Positions 9,640 to 18,813 of a stretch of DNA of 64,000 bases are shown piece after piece (position 1 is the stretch's first letter; the number at the start of each line of letters is the position of its first letter). The DNA is from Bacteroidota bacterium (GTDB taxonomy: Bacteria > Bacteroidota > Bacteroidia > Bacteroidales > F082): the NCBI GenBank assembly GCA_016845105.1, contig JAERTF010000164.1, forward strand, positions 1-64,000. The letters run 5' to 3'. The translations under genes and the position numbers were made by a program. The notes beneath the pieces are model-generated. The model was given only the letters and a program-made list of their open reading frames with translations, was not told where the DNA came from and ran no database searches.

Positions 9640-10203
9640 TTATTTCAGGTAATCTTCAATAACCTTTGGAAAATATTTGTATTCAAGTTCATGAATTTTT
9701 TTTGCCAGAGAATCCGGGGTTTCATTATCGGATATATCGAAACTTTCCTGAAAAATAATTTGGCCATCATCATAAATCTTATTAACCTTATGTATGGTTA
9801 TCCCTGATTTAGATTCTTTTGCAGTTATTACCGATTCATGAACATGTTTACCAAACATCCCTTTTCCTCCATATTTTGGTAATAAAGCGGGATGAATATT
9901 GATTATTTTATCATCATAACTATCAATAAGGTTTGGAGGAACCAGCCATAAAAATCCTGCCAATACAATTAAATCAATATTATTTTGAGTTAAAATTTCA
10001 ATAACTCGTTCTGAATTATAAAAATCATTCCTATTGAATACATGCACATCTACAAAATGTGAATGTGCCCTTTCAATAACTCCAGCATTTGGGTTATTTG
10101 AGAGAACAACCGCAACATTTATATCAAGACTATCCTCAAAATAGACCATTATATTTTCAGCATTTGTGCCGCTACCCGATGCAAATATGGCAATGTTTTT
10201 CAT
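9640..10203 (-). CDS. purN: phosphoribosylglycinamide formyltransferase
   Basis: A 187-residue GAR transformylase, third step of de novo purine synthesis, using 10-formyl-tetrahydrofolate in the cytoplasm. It starts with the phosphate-binding FASGSGTNAENI, has LAGFLWLVP, the catalytic NIHPALLPKYGGKGMFG segment with its Asn and His, and the SGITIHKV and DDGQII motifs with the catalytic Asp. Length matches the family. An in-frame ATG at 10248 would add 15 residues before the Rossmann strand; the start at 10203 fits homologous N-termini better. It is transcribed away from acpP. Confidence 0.95.
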   Translation of the reverse strand: MKNIAIFASGSGTNAENIMVYFEDSLDINVAVVLSNNPNAGVIERAHSHFVDVHVFNRNDFYNSERVIEILTQNNIDLIVLAGFLWLVPPNLIDSYDDKIINIHPALLPKYGGKGMFGKHVHESVITAKESKSGITIHKVNKIYDDGQIIFQESFDISDNETPDSLAKKIHELEYKYFPKVIEDYLK

Positions 10204-10402
10204 GGATTTTTCGTCAATAAATACGGCCACAAAATTAATGCAAATCAATTTAATTCAAATCAATAATCAATCAAATGATGTTATTACAATTAATTATACA
10301 TTAACCAATTGTGTAACATCATATTAAAAAGTTTTTTTATTTTTTGTTTTTTATTGCATTAATACCGTTCTTTGCATCGAGTTTTAACCAAAAATTAGAC
10401 AA

Positions 10403-10636
10403 ATGTCAGATGTACGTTCAAAAGTAGTAAGCATTATTGTTGATAAGCTTGGAGTAGAAGAAAGTGAAGTAACTAATGAAGCAAGCTTCACCAACGATCT
10501 TGGTGCCGATTCACTTGATACTGTTGAGTTGATTATGGAATTTGAAAAAGAATTCAATTTATCAATTCCTGATGAAGAAGCTGAGAAAATTGAAACAGTA
10601 GGTAATGCTGTTAGTTACATAGAAGAACACCAGTAG
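10403..10636 (+). CDS. acpP: acyl carrier protein
   Basis: A 77-residue acidic carrier protein of type II fatty acid synthesis. The phosphopantetheine attachment site is S37 in [10 protein letters not shown]. The second helix [14 protein letters not shown] and overall length match AcpP closely. It lies 12 bases upstream of fabF and heads the conserved acpP-fabF-rnc operon. The preceding spacer is AT-rich and should hold the promoter; I could not pick out an unambiguous -33/-7 pair. Confidence 0.98.
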   Translation: MSDVRSKVVSIIVDKLGVEESEVTNEASFTNDLGADSLDTVELIMEFEKEFNLSIPDEEAEKIETVGNAVSYIEEHQ

Positions 10637-10648
10637 AAAACAGTTTTT

Positions 10649-11905
10649 ATGGAGTTAAAGCGAGTTGTAATAACAGGACTTGGAGCAATAACTCCTATTG
10701 GCAAAAATGTAGATGATTATTGGGCAGCCCTACTTGCAGGAGTAAGTGGAGCTGCACCAATAACTAATTTCGATACTGCAAAATTCAAAACGAAATTTGC
10801 ATGCGAAGTAAAAGATTTTGATGCCAAGGAGTATTTTGACCGTAAAGAAGTTCGAAAGCATGATCGCTATGCTCAGTTCGGCATAATTGCTGCTGATCAG
10901 GCTATAGCTGATTCTGATATAATGAATGACCCATCACTCAATACCAATAGAATTGGTGTTATTTGGGCGTCAGGGATTGGTGGTTTAAGCACATTTTCGC
11001 AATCAGTTACTGAATTTGCACAAGGCGATGGAACACCTAGGTTTAACCCGTTTTTTATCCCTAAAATGATTGCTGATATTGCAGCAGGTCATATTAGTAT
11101 TAAATACGGATTAAGAGGACCAAATTTTGCTACTGTAAGTGCTTGTGCTTCTTCAGCAAATGCATTATCAGATGCTTTTAATTATATACGTTTGGGTAAA
11201 GCAGATGCCTTTGTTACAGGAGGATCTGAAGCTGCAATTACCGAAAGTGGAGTTGGTGGTTTTAATGCTATGCATGCTATATCCACACGTAATGATGATC
11301 CCAAAACAGCATCACGTCCCTTCGATAAAGATCGCGATGGATTTGTAATGGGAGAAGGCGGTGGAGGTCTTATTTTTGAAGAGCTGGAACATGCTCTGGC
11401 TAGAGGTGCAAATATTTATGCTGAAGTTGCTGGCGCTGGTTTATCTGGTGATGCATATCATATGACATCTCCACATCCCGAGGGGCTTGGAGCACAGCTG
11501 TGTATGAACGGAGCAATTGAAGATGCTGGCATCAAAAAAGAAGATATTGATCATATAAATACACATGGTACATCAACACCTGCTGGTGATATTGTTGAAC
11601 CAAAAGCAATTGTAAGTCTTTTTGGCGAACATGCATATAATATCAATATTAATTCAACCAAATCAATGACAGGTCACTTGCTTGGTGGTGCTGGAGCAGT
11701 AGAATCCATTTCAACCTTATTATCTGTTGTTAATGATATTGTTCCCCCAACTATCAATCATTTTACTGATGATCCTGATATTGATAATAAGCTAAACTTT
11801 ACCTTCAACAAGGCTCAAGAACGTGTTGTTAACTATGGACTTACCAATACTTTTGGGTTTGGTGGCCATAATGCTTCATTGATATTTAAGAAGTTTGTAA
11901 AATAA
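10649..11905 (+). CDS. fabF: beta-ketoacyl-ACP synthase II
   Basis: A 418-residue condensing enzyme that elongates acyl-ACP with malonyl-ACP in the cytoplasm. It has the catalytic cysteine in SACASSANAL, the two histidines in NTHGTSTPAGD and SMTGHLLGGAGAVES, and the C-terminal FGFGGHN signature. Length is typical of FabF. It is between acpP and rnc in tight spacing, the usual order in Bacteroidota. Confidence 0.97.
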   Translation: MELKRVVITGLGAITPIGKNVDDYWAALLAGVSGAAPITNFDTAKFKTKFACEVKDFDAKEYFDRKEVRKHDRYAQFGIIAADQAIADSDIMNDPSLNTNRIGVIWASGIGGLSTFSQSVTEFAQGDGTPRFNPFFIPKMIADIAAGHISIKYGLRGPNFATVSACASSANALSDAFNYIRLGKADAFVTGGSEAAITESGVGGFNAMHAISTRNDDPKTASRPFDKDRDGFVMGEGGGGLIFEELEHALARGANIYAEVAGAGLSGDAYHMTSPHPEGLGAQLCMNGAIEDAGIKKEDIDHINTHGTSTPAGDIVEPKAIVSLFGEHAYNININSTKSMTGHLLGGAGAVESISTLLSVVNDIVPPTINHFTDDPDIDNKLNFTFNKAQERVVNYGLTNTFGFGGHNASLIFKKFVK

Positions 11906-11916
11906 AACTTCCCGAT

Positions 11917-12651
11917 TTGCTCAAAAGCAATAAACTAGGCTATTTTTTTTCTTCTGATAAAAAGCTTTATCAGGCTATCAAAAATATATTTGGCTATTAC
12001 CCAGGTAATATTCATATATACAAGCTTGCCTTACGTCATAGGTCTGCAACAACCAAAAAAGTAAATGGTGTTAGACTAAATAATGAAAGGCTTGAATATC
12101 TTGGTGATGCGATATTGAGTGCAGTTATTGCTGACTATCTTTTTAAATCTTTTCCATACGAAAACGAAGGCTTTTTAACTGAAATGCGATCTAAAATAGT
12201 GAGTCGCATATCACTTAATAAACTATCATTAAAGCTTGGCTTGCAGCATTTAATACGTGCAGGCTCTGATCCATCATCAAAGGCAAAATCAGCAGGTGGA
12301 GATGCATTTGAAGCATTGGTAGGGGCTTTATATCTTGATAAGGGGTATAGGTGTACTCGTAAAATTATTATTAGTCGAATTGTTGGGGTTCATTTCGACA
12401 TAGAACAATTAATTGTTTCCGAAATAAGCTATAAAAGCAAGCTTAACGAATGGGCACAAAAGGAAAAGCGCAATGTTGTTTTTAAGGTTGAAGAAGAAAT
12501 AGGAGAGAAACATAAAAAGCTATATGTGGTAGCTATAGAAATTGATGGTGAAATAATTTCCCGTTCCCAGGATTTCTCAATTAAGGGAGCTGAAAATCTT
12601 GCTGCAGAAAAGGCATGGGCCGTTCTTCAGGATCGTTTGGAAAAAGTCTGA
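11917..12651 (+). CDS. rnc: ribonuclease III
   Basis: A 244-residue double-strand-specific endoribonuclease involved in rRNA and mRNA processing. The RNase III signature NERLEYLGDAIL and the second catalytic patch GGDAFEALVGALYLDKGY are present. A C-terminal double-stranded RNA binding domain follows (about 175-240, SYKSKLNEWAQ through GAENLAAEKAWAVL). The start is TTG at 11917, eleven bases after the fabF stop; no in-frame ATG exists before the catalytic domain. Third gene of the acpP-fabF-rnc operon. Confidence 0.95.
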   Translation: MLKSNKLGYFFSSDKKLYQAIKNIFGYYPGNIHIYKLALRHRSATTKKVNGVRLNNERLEYLGDAILSAVIADYLFKSFPYENEGFLTEMRSKIVSRISLNKLSLKLGLQHLIRAGSDPSSKAKSAGGDAFEALVGALYLDKGYRCTRKIIISRIVGVHFDIEQLIVSEISYKSKLNEWAQKEKRNVVFKVEEEIGEKHKKLYVVAIEIDGEIISRSQDFSIKGAENLAAEKAWAVLQDRLEKV

Positions 12652-12847
12652 GTTCGAATTGAACATTGAACGTTCGTTCTAATTTTTTTTATTTAGAACT
12701 GTTTATACACTATTGTAAATTTAAATAATAAATATTCTAGTCGAAGTACTATAATGTATTATCTAATTATTTATTCTTGTTGATCATAAACCATGAAATA
12801 TACACTCAAAATCCCTCTATATCAATTTTTAATTAAGCACCTGTTTT

Positions 12848-14209
12848 CTATTCCTCTCTATTCATAGGCAGATCAATACCATAACTATGATTCTTATCTT
12901 CACGCTTTAATAAAAACGCAAATACTAATCCCAATAAACTAAGTAGTATAAACATAATCATTGTTGGGGTATAATTCAATGTCTGGGGATTGCCAGGGTT
13001 GGTTGCGTCTAATATTGCTCCGGCTGCAATGGGTATAGCAAAAAGCCCAAGGTTTTGAATCGAATACATTAACCCATAAGCAGTTCCCATTTGTTTGTAA
13101 TCAACAAGCTTTATCATTGATGGCCACATAGCAGCAGGAACCAGCGAAAACGAAATCCCAAGTAATACCATTAAAACGATTGGGCTAAAGTATGTAAATG
13201 CAAAAGTAAGATGAACTAGTGTTAATACTGCTGCACCAAATATCATTGCAGTTGCCGCCCTTCCATATTTATCAATAATAAAACCAAAAAATGGGGTGAA
13301 AAACATTGTGCCCAAGGGAAGATACGAGCTTATAACCCCACTTTCTTTATAACTAACTCCAAATTTATGAAATAGGAAATCTGGGGCGAAGGCATTAAAA
13401 GGAAATACAGCTGAGTAAAAAGTAACACAAAGAAGAGCAATAAAAATAAAGGTTTTATTACTCAATATATCAACAATGTCCTTAAGCTTAAATTCATCTT
13501 GTTTTGTTTTAGTTTTAGAAGTCTCTATTTGAGAATTAAGTTTTGTGTCGAAAATAATATAAACAACCATTGCAAGAAGGCCAATACCAACAAGTACTGC
13601 TGATAACCAAATCGCATTACTTAGCCCTGCACCAGTACCAGCTACTATAGGTGAAATTCGAAGTGCTGCAAACGTACCCAGCCGACCAAATCCTACTTTT
13701 AGTCCAAAGGCAAGAGCAAGGTCACGTCCATTAAACCATTTAACAAGTACTTTGCTAACAACAACAATGCTTGTTTCGGCACCTAATCCATAGAAAAACC
13801 TGCCAAGTAACATCATTTTCAACTCCGGGGAATAATCAGGTAAAAAGGATTGCATAAATCCATAACCAAAACCACCGTTACTATAGTGACTTGATGCTCC
13901 ATATGCCGTTATAAATGCACCAAGGGCCATAAAGAAAACAAATAGAAAGCCTGTTCTTCGAATACCGAGTTTGTCTAGAATTACTCCACCTACAACCGCC
14001 ATCAATAAAAATGTATTGGGTATTGAATAAAATGCAACAAACAAACCATATTGAGTGTTTGTGAACCCAAATTCAATTTTCATTAAATCCTTCAGTGTTG
14101 AAAATGCATCATAAAAATAATAGTTTACTGATAGAATAAATCCTACCAATAACAATATTCCCCACCGAGCAACAGCGTATTCGTTTAATGCTTTTTTAAC
14201 TTTTTCCAT
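12848..14209 (-). CDS. MFS transporter
   Basis: A 453-residue inner-membrane major facilitator with about 12 TM helices. The loop 2-3 motif LDKLGIRRTG matches MFS motif A, and a shorter equivalent (DKYGRAATA) follows in the second half, showing the usual two-fold repeat. A charged cytoplasmic linker (about 225-245, rich in Lys and Thr) separates the halves. The substrate is not evident; the sequence resembles Bacteroidota members annotated as nitrate/nitrite- or MFSD1-like carriers, which is a guess only. It is convergent with rnc and divergent from the next histidine kinase gene. Confidence 0.85.
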   Translation of the reverse strand: MEKVKKALNEYAVARWGILLLVGFILSVNYYFYDAFSTLKDLMKIEFGFTNTQYGLFVAFYSIPNTFLLMAVVGGVILDKLGIRRTGFLFVFFMALGAFITAYGASSHYSNGGFGYGFMQSFLPDYSPELKMMLLGRFFYGLGAETSIVVVSKVLVKWFNGRDLALAFGLKVGFGRLGTFAALRISPIVAGTGAGLSNAIWLSAVLVGIGLLAMVVYIIFDTKLNSQIETSKTKTKQDEFKLKDIVDILSNKTFIFIALLCVTFYSAVFPFNAFAPDFLFHKFGVSYKESGVISSYLPLGTMFFTPFFGFIIDKYGRAATAMIFGAAVLTLVHLTFAFTYFSPIVLMVLLGISFSLVPAAMWPSMIKLVDYKQMGTAYGLMYSIQNLGLFAIPIAAGAILDATNPGNPQTLNYTPTMIMFILLSLLGLVFAFLLKREDKNHSYGIDLPMNREE

Positions 14210-14380
14210 TGTGTATTTTTACAGAGGCGTAAAAATACTATTCTAATTAGATTAGAAAAGCCATTTCACTTAAAATTATATTGTCTGTATTGACACGCCC
14301 TGTTATGAATATGAAGTAATTAAAAATATTATTACTTTTACAGTATTCGAGCATGGTTTTGCCATCAACCAAATAAAAAC

Positions 14381-15640
14381 ATGGATAAACACAACAAGGA
14401 TAGGACAGATAATCGACATTTATTGGTGTGGGTGGGAATTGCCGGGTTAATTATATCAATTTTAAGTGTTATTCTTAACCACAAGATTAATACACAATTG
14501 CCATTATTACATGTATCTTACGTTGCATCAGTGGTTTTTGCAATATTATCAATACTAATTAAGCGAGGACTAAACTTAGTTGTTTCGCAATACTTATTAA
14601 TTATTGTTTCATTGATTTTCACCAATTTAAGCTGGTATTACGAACATGGTCATTTCGGTCCAGTGTTATACTTGTTCGTCATAATATTTGCCTTAATAAT
14701 TTTTATTTGGAAGGGGAAAAAACTAGTTATTAGTGCAATTGTATTGTTAATAAATTTAGGTGTTTGTTTTTATATCGAGTTTTATTACCCAAGCCTGATT
14801 ACTGATTATAACGATAGTAATACACGAATTATTGATATATATACTGGTGTAATAATGCTATTTGTGTTAACATACGCTCTTATGCGTGCAGTAAAAAAAA
14901 GCTATTCAATAGAGTATGAAAAAGCATTACAATCAGACAAGCTAAAGTCTTCATTTCTTGAAAATATTAACCATGAGGTTCGCACACCTCTTAATGCTAT
15001 TATCGGATTTAGCAGCTTATTAAATGAAGAAGATATAACCCCACAACAACGAAAGGATTACAACATACTCATAGGCGAAAGTAATGATGCACTCCTTCGA
15101 ATAATAGATGATATACTTCTTGTTTCAACTCTTGAAAGCAATAGCACATCAATAAATTCGATGGATTGTGAGCTTGATGACATAATAGCTGGGTTACATA
15201 AAACATTTGGTGAAGAGCTTGTAAAAAACAATAAGAAGCATATAAGTCTGTACGTAAGTGAACCAAATATTAGTGCAATTATTGAAACAGACAAGATACG
15301 GTTGCAGCAAGTGTTTATAAGGTTAATGGACAACGCAATGAAGTTTACTGAATCAGGTAAAATTAATTTTGGTTACCGTGTTGAACAAGATACTATACTA
15401 TTTCACGTAGCTGATACAGGTGTTGGCATTAAGAAGAAGTATCACAGTAAAATTTTCGATAGGTTTTATAAACTTGAAGCAGGTGATGATGGACTACATC
15501 GAGGTACCGGTATTGGATTATTTATAACCAAAAAAATTGTTGAATCGCTTGATGGTGATATTTGGCTAAGCTCAATTTTTGGAAGTGGCACTACTTTTTA
15601 TTTTTCCATACCAAAAACATTATACCGACCTGTTAAATAA
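14381..15640 (+). CDS. orphan multi-pass membrane histidine kinase
   Basis: A 419-residue histidine kinase. The N-terminal half (about 13-170) holds five or six TM helices with very short loops and no evident periplasmic sensor domain, so sensing is probably within the membrane. A HisKA domain follows with H198 in the NHEVRTPLNAIIGF H-box. The HATPase_c domain (about 295-415) has LMDNAMKF, DTGVGI and GTGIGLFI motifs. No response regulator lies next to it: the left neighbour is a divergent MFS gene and the right one a convergent PAP2 gene. An ATG at 14354 leads quickly to a stop, so 14381 is the start. Confidence 0.93.
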   Translation: MDKHNKDRTDNRHLLVWVGIAGLIISILSVILNHKINTQLPLLHVSYVASVVFAILSILIKRGLNLVVSQYLLIIVSLIFTNLSWYYEHGHFGPVLYLFVIIFALIIFIWKGKKLVISAIVLLINLGVCFYIEFYYPSLITDYNDSNTRIIDIYTGVIMLFVLTYALMRAVKKSYSIEYEKALQSDKLKSSFLENINHEVRTPLNAIIGFSSLLNEEDITPQQRKDYNILIGESNDALLRIIDDILLVSTLESNSTSINSMDCELDDIIAGLHKTFGEELVKNNKKHISLYVSEPNISAIIETDKIRLQQVFIRLMDNAMKFTESGKINFGYRVEQDTILFHVADTGVGIKKKYHSKIFDRFYKLEAGDDGLHRGTGIGLFITKKIVESLDGDIWLSSIFGSGTTFYFSIPKTLYRPVK

Positions 15641-15647
15641 TATTTCT

Positions 15648-16535
15648 TTAACTGTACATTTTAAGCTTCTTCTCAAAAATAGGATATAACGAATTACTAA
15701 TGAAGTATACAATCGGTGCCGATAACAAGCCTACTATTACATCAATAGCATAGTGTGCCTTTATATAAACCGTTGCCAGAATTATTAGTACAAATAATGG
15801 TAAAATTATAAAAAACGCCCAACGAAAATATTTGAAACTTAGGTATAGGAATATTACTACCATGCCAACATGGGAACTTGGAAAAGCTCCTGTTGGGTGC
15901 TCACCATAATATTGAATAAGCTTAACCATTCGGCTAAAAATACCTGAGTCTGGAACTTCATTTAAGGGAAAAGCAAGATAGTATTGAGGCCCTGCCACCG
16001 GAAAAACAACAAATAATATATAGTAGGTTAAGAAAGATGTTATAATTAAAAAAATAACCTTTTCAGCTAATCTGGGTTTAAAAAAATAAAAAATAAGGCT
16101 AATGCCTATGGTAAGAAGATAGTATGAAAAATAACCAAAATATAACAACTCACTAAACCACAACTTAGGAAAATATATTGAAAACTCGATGCAGGGCTGA
16201 AATCCAAAAATCCACTGATCCCACTTGTAAACAATTGGGTCTAAATATGAACTGAATATGTAGTTGTTTAACACATCTGTTTCACCATAAAAATAAGAAA
16301 GAAGCAACACAGGATAAAGTAGGTGAATAAAACGAGTTATTCCATTGTCCCACTTTGTATCACAAAAACAAATAACCCATATTAGTAATAAAACAACTAC
16401 TCTTATGGCCAAAGGTAAAAATGTTTCATTTTGGAACCCGCCAAAAATGACCATAAACAAAGCAGTAATAACCATGTATAGAACAATGGCTACATCAGTG
16501 CTTTTTATACCACCTAGTCTACGATAGCCACCCAT
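15648..16535 (-). CDS. AUR1-like PAP2-superfamily membrane protein
   Basis: A 295-residue multi-pass membrane protein of the PAP2 superfamily. The active-site motifs are FPVAGPQYY, then GAFPSSHVGM, then KAHYAIDVIVG with the His-x3-Asp pair. This order, with a motif before the PSSH element, resembles inositol-phosphorylceramide synthase (AUR1/PAP2_3) more than a plain lipid phosphatase. It may transfer or remove a phospho-headgroup on a membrane lipid. It is the last gene of a tight operon and overlaps the upstream reductase gene by 17 bases, implying translational coupling. With a GNAT-type acyltransferase and an NAD-dependent reductase upstream, a role in ceramide headgroup chemistry is my inference; a general PAP2 phosphatase is the alternative. 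Confidence 0.85.
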   Translation of the reverse strand: MGGYRRLGGIKSTDVAIVLYMVITALFMVIFGGFQNETFLPLAIRVVVLLLIWVICFCDTKWDNGITRFIHLLYPVLLLSYFYGETDVLNNYIFSSYLDPIVYKWDQWIFGFQPCIEFSIYFPKLWFSELLYFGYFSYYLLTIGISLIFYFFKPRLAEKVIFLIITSFLTYYILFVVFPVAGPQYYLAFPLNEVPDSGIFSRMVKLIQYYGEHPTGAFPSSHVGMVVIFLYLSFKYFRWAFFIILPLFVLIILATVYIKAHYAIDVIVGLLSAPIVYFISNSLYPIFEKKLKMYS

Positions 16536-17526
16536 TTGTTTTATACCAATTTATCGTTTTTATTATTCCTAAATCAAAATCATGAGTAGGGATAAAGCCT
16601 GTTTCATTGATTATTTTCGAATTATCGCATAACCAGTTTAATTGAACTATTTCATTAACCTTATCCAAATTAAGTATTGGTGCTTTTCTTGAAAAACTAC
16701 TAATTAACCCAACTATATACGCAATAATTCTAACAAAAAAAACAGGTAAAACTAATGATATTGTCTGTTTACTTAGTACCTTTTTTATTGCTCTATTTAC
16801 AATCTTAATTGAGTATGACTTCCCATCACAAAGGTTAAATGATTCATTTTTTACTTTATTATCACATATTTCCAACATTGAATTTACCAAATCGCTTACA
16901 TAAATAAAGCTTAACATTTGTTTCTTAGACCCTACATACACCTCCAAACCATTATCAATTGCTTTGATCATTTTAAAAAAGTTTTTCTCACGCGGACCAT
17001 ATACAATTGTTGGTCTAAGAATAATCCATGGCAACGTATTTTGAGTTCTTAAATACTCTTCAGCCATTAGTTTACTTTTTCCATAATGAGTTACAGGATG
17101 TGGTTTTGCATCTTCCTTTATTGGAAGTAATGAAAGCTGATTACCCGGACCAAGAGCAGCTATGCTGCTCGTAAGAATAAATTTTTGCGGAACCATTTCT
17201 ATCTTGATAAGGCTGTCAATTAAGTTTTTTGTGAGTGTGTAATTAACACGATAATAATCATCATTGTTCAGGCTTTGTGTAATCCCTGCATTATGAACAA
17301 TAAAGTCAACGCATCCATATGTATTTCTGAGATTTAGCAATTCTGATTTTAGTTTTGTTGGATCAGATAAAGAAAGAACAACCGTTGGAATGTTGTATTT
17401 TTTGAGATGTGTGATATCGCTCGAGTTTCTAACAGATGCGATTAAGTTATACCCTTTTTCAATGGCTCGTTCAATAATGTGATAACCCACAAACCCAGTT
17501 GCTCCAGTTATTAGAATTGTTTTCAA
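16519..17526 (-). CDS. NAD(P)-dependent epimerase/dehydratase-family reductase (candidate 3-ketosphinganine reductase)
   Basis: A 335-residue extended short-chain dehydrogenase. The Rossmann motif GATGFVG lies at about residues 7-13, the catalytic pair appears as YGKSK (Tyr-x3-Lys), and the NAG motif is VHNAGITQ. It is closest in type to dihydroflavonol-4-reductase-like and NDP-sugar epimerase-like proteins. In bacteria a member of this superfamily (CerR in Caulobacter; a similar enzyme in Bacteroides) reduces 3-ketosphinganine during ceramide synthesis. Its place between an acyltransferase gene (5 bases upstream) and an AUR1-like PAP2 gene (overlapping) supports that reading, but the substrate is not proven. 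No serine palmitoyltransferase gene is in this window. Confidence 0.8.
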   Translation of the reverse strand: MKTILITGATGFVGYHIIERAIEKGYNLIASVRNSSDITHLKKYNIPTVVLSLSDPTKLKSELLNLRNTYGCVDFIVHNAGITQSLNNDDYYRVNYTLTKNLIDSLIKIEMVPQKFILTSSIAALGPGNQLSLLPIKEDAKPHPVTHYGKSKLMAEEYLRTQNTLPWIILRPTIVYGPREKNFFKMIKAIDNGLEVYVGSKKQMLSFIYVSDLVNSMLEICDNKVKNESFNLCDGKSYSIKIVNRAIKKVLSKQTISLVLPVFFVRIIAYIVGLISSFSRKAPILNLDKVNEIVQLNWLCDNSKIINETGFIPTHDFDLGIIKTINWYKTNGWLS

Positions 17527-17531
17527 TTTAC

Positions 17532-18659
17532 CTATTTAATTTTATGCTGATAAATACGGTATTTTTTATAAACTTTTCCCCCAACATTTTGCAATGCACG
17601 ATTCATCATCAGGTTATTTTCCAATATCCAACTTGCCTCGGCCTCATCATAGCCAAGTTTTTTTGCTCCCTCAAAACACTTGGCATACAAACATGCATCA
17701 ATCCCTGTTTTTCGATAATTCTCAATCAAACCCAGGGTTAGAACCCTAGCGCTTTTTACTCTTTTTTTAAATCCAATTAACCTAAATAAATTAAAGGGTA
17801 ATAATCGTCCGTTCCTAATTTTTATTGTAACCTCATTTAAATTAGGTAAACAGGCAACAAACGCAATTGGATCTCCCTTTTCCTCAACAATGTACACCAA
17901 ATCAGGTGTAGTAACCATTTTTAGTTCTTTCACCAATTTTGTAAACTCATCTTCAGTCATTGGAATAAAACCCCAGTTTTTCTCCCAAGCCTTATTATAA
18001 ATATATCTAAGTTTTTTGGTTTCATTTTTTAAGTCGCTAAAGTTGACTTTTCGAATTATTATATCTCTGGTTGAAAGTCTTTCTTCTATCTTATTTGCCA
18101 AGACAAGCATTTTCTCAGGAACCTGTTTCCTAAATAAGTGATAGCAAAACAAATCCATTTTTTTTGATAAACCATAGTTGTCAAACAGGGTTTGATAATA
18201 GGGCTTATTATGGATCATCATAATATATGGAGGAGTATTAAATCCATCAATTAAAGTTCCACACTGGTCGTTGGTTGATGGATTCATAGGCCCATAAACA
18301 CCATCTACACCTTTGCTTTTGATCCAATTAAAGGCATTGTTAAAGAGTGCATTGGCCACATTTTGGTCGTCTATGCATTCGAAAAAACCAAAAAAGCCAT
18401 AATTCTCATTCCAGTGTTCAATATATTTAGCATTGGTAATAGCAGCTATTCGACCAACAACATCTCCTTTATCATTAATGGCTATAAAGTATTCTGCTTC
18501 GGAATGCTGAAAAAAGGGGTTTTTCTTCTTGTTAAGTATTTCACGCTGAGATATTCTAAGTTCTGGAACATAATTGCTATCATTTTTATAGAGCTTGTAA
18601 GGAAACCCAATGAACTTATTTAATAAACGACGTCCTTCAACAACATGAATACTTACCAT
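17532..18659 (-). CDS. GNAT-fold acyltransferase (candidate bacterial ceramide synthase)
   Basis: A 375-residue protein with an acyl-CoA N-acyltransferase (GNAT-like) C-terminal half. The N-terminal part shows FIGFPYKLYKNDSNYVPEL, and the middle has VDGVYGPMNPSTNDQCGTLIDGF, a conserved pattern of large Bacteroidota proteins annotated as GNAT N-acetyltransferases. The C-terminal region LTLGLIENYRKTGIDACLYAK looks like the acyl-CoA binding motif. It is the first gene of the three-gene operon. The Caulobacter ceramide synthase bCerS belongs to this fold, so an N-acyltransferase acting on a sphingoid base is plausible. Another amine acceptor cannot be excluded. Confidence 0.75.
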   Translation of the reverse strand: MVSIHVVEGRRLLNKFIGFPYKLYKNDSNYVPELRISQREILNKKKNPFFQHSEAEYFIAINDKGDVVGRIAAITNAKYIEHWNENYGFFGFFECIDDQNVANALFNNAFNWIKSKGVDGVYGPMNPSTNDQCGTLIDGFNTPPYIMMIHNKPYYQTLFDNYGLSKKMDLFCYHLFRKQVPEKMLVLANKIEERLSTRDIIIRKVNFSDLKNETKKLRYIYNKAWEKNWGFIPMTEDEFTKLVKELKMVTTPDLVYIVEEKGDPIAFVACLPNLNEVTIKIRNGRLLPFNLFRLIGFKKRVKSARVLTLGLIENYRKTGIDACLYAKCFEGAKKLGYDEAEASWILENNLMMNRALQNVGGKVYKKYRIYQHKIK

Positions 18660-18813
18660 GATAGGTGTTTAATTAAATGGTCAAATATATTCAATTTTAA
18701 ACGTGCAATCAACTATTACAAGCTTGATATTTGTTGGGGTTGTGATTTATTGTTAGTATAAATTAGTTGGCTAACTTAAAACATATTTATGTCAAGCCCA
18801 ATATACTTTAATT

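Noticed and set aside
12652..12847. Possible terminator GTTCTAA/TTAGAAC (12676-12699) between rnc and the MFS gene
   Set aside because: The stem is only 7 bp, AT-rich and with a 10-base loop; too weak to annotate as a terminator.
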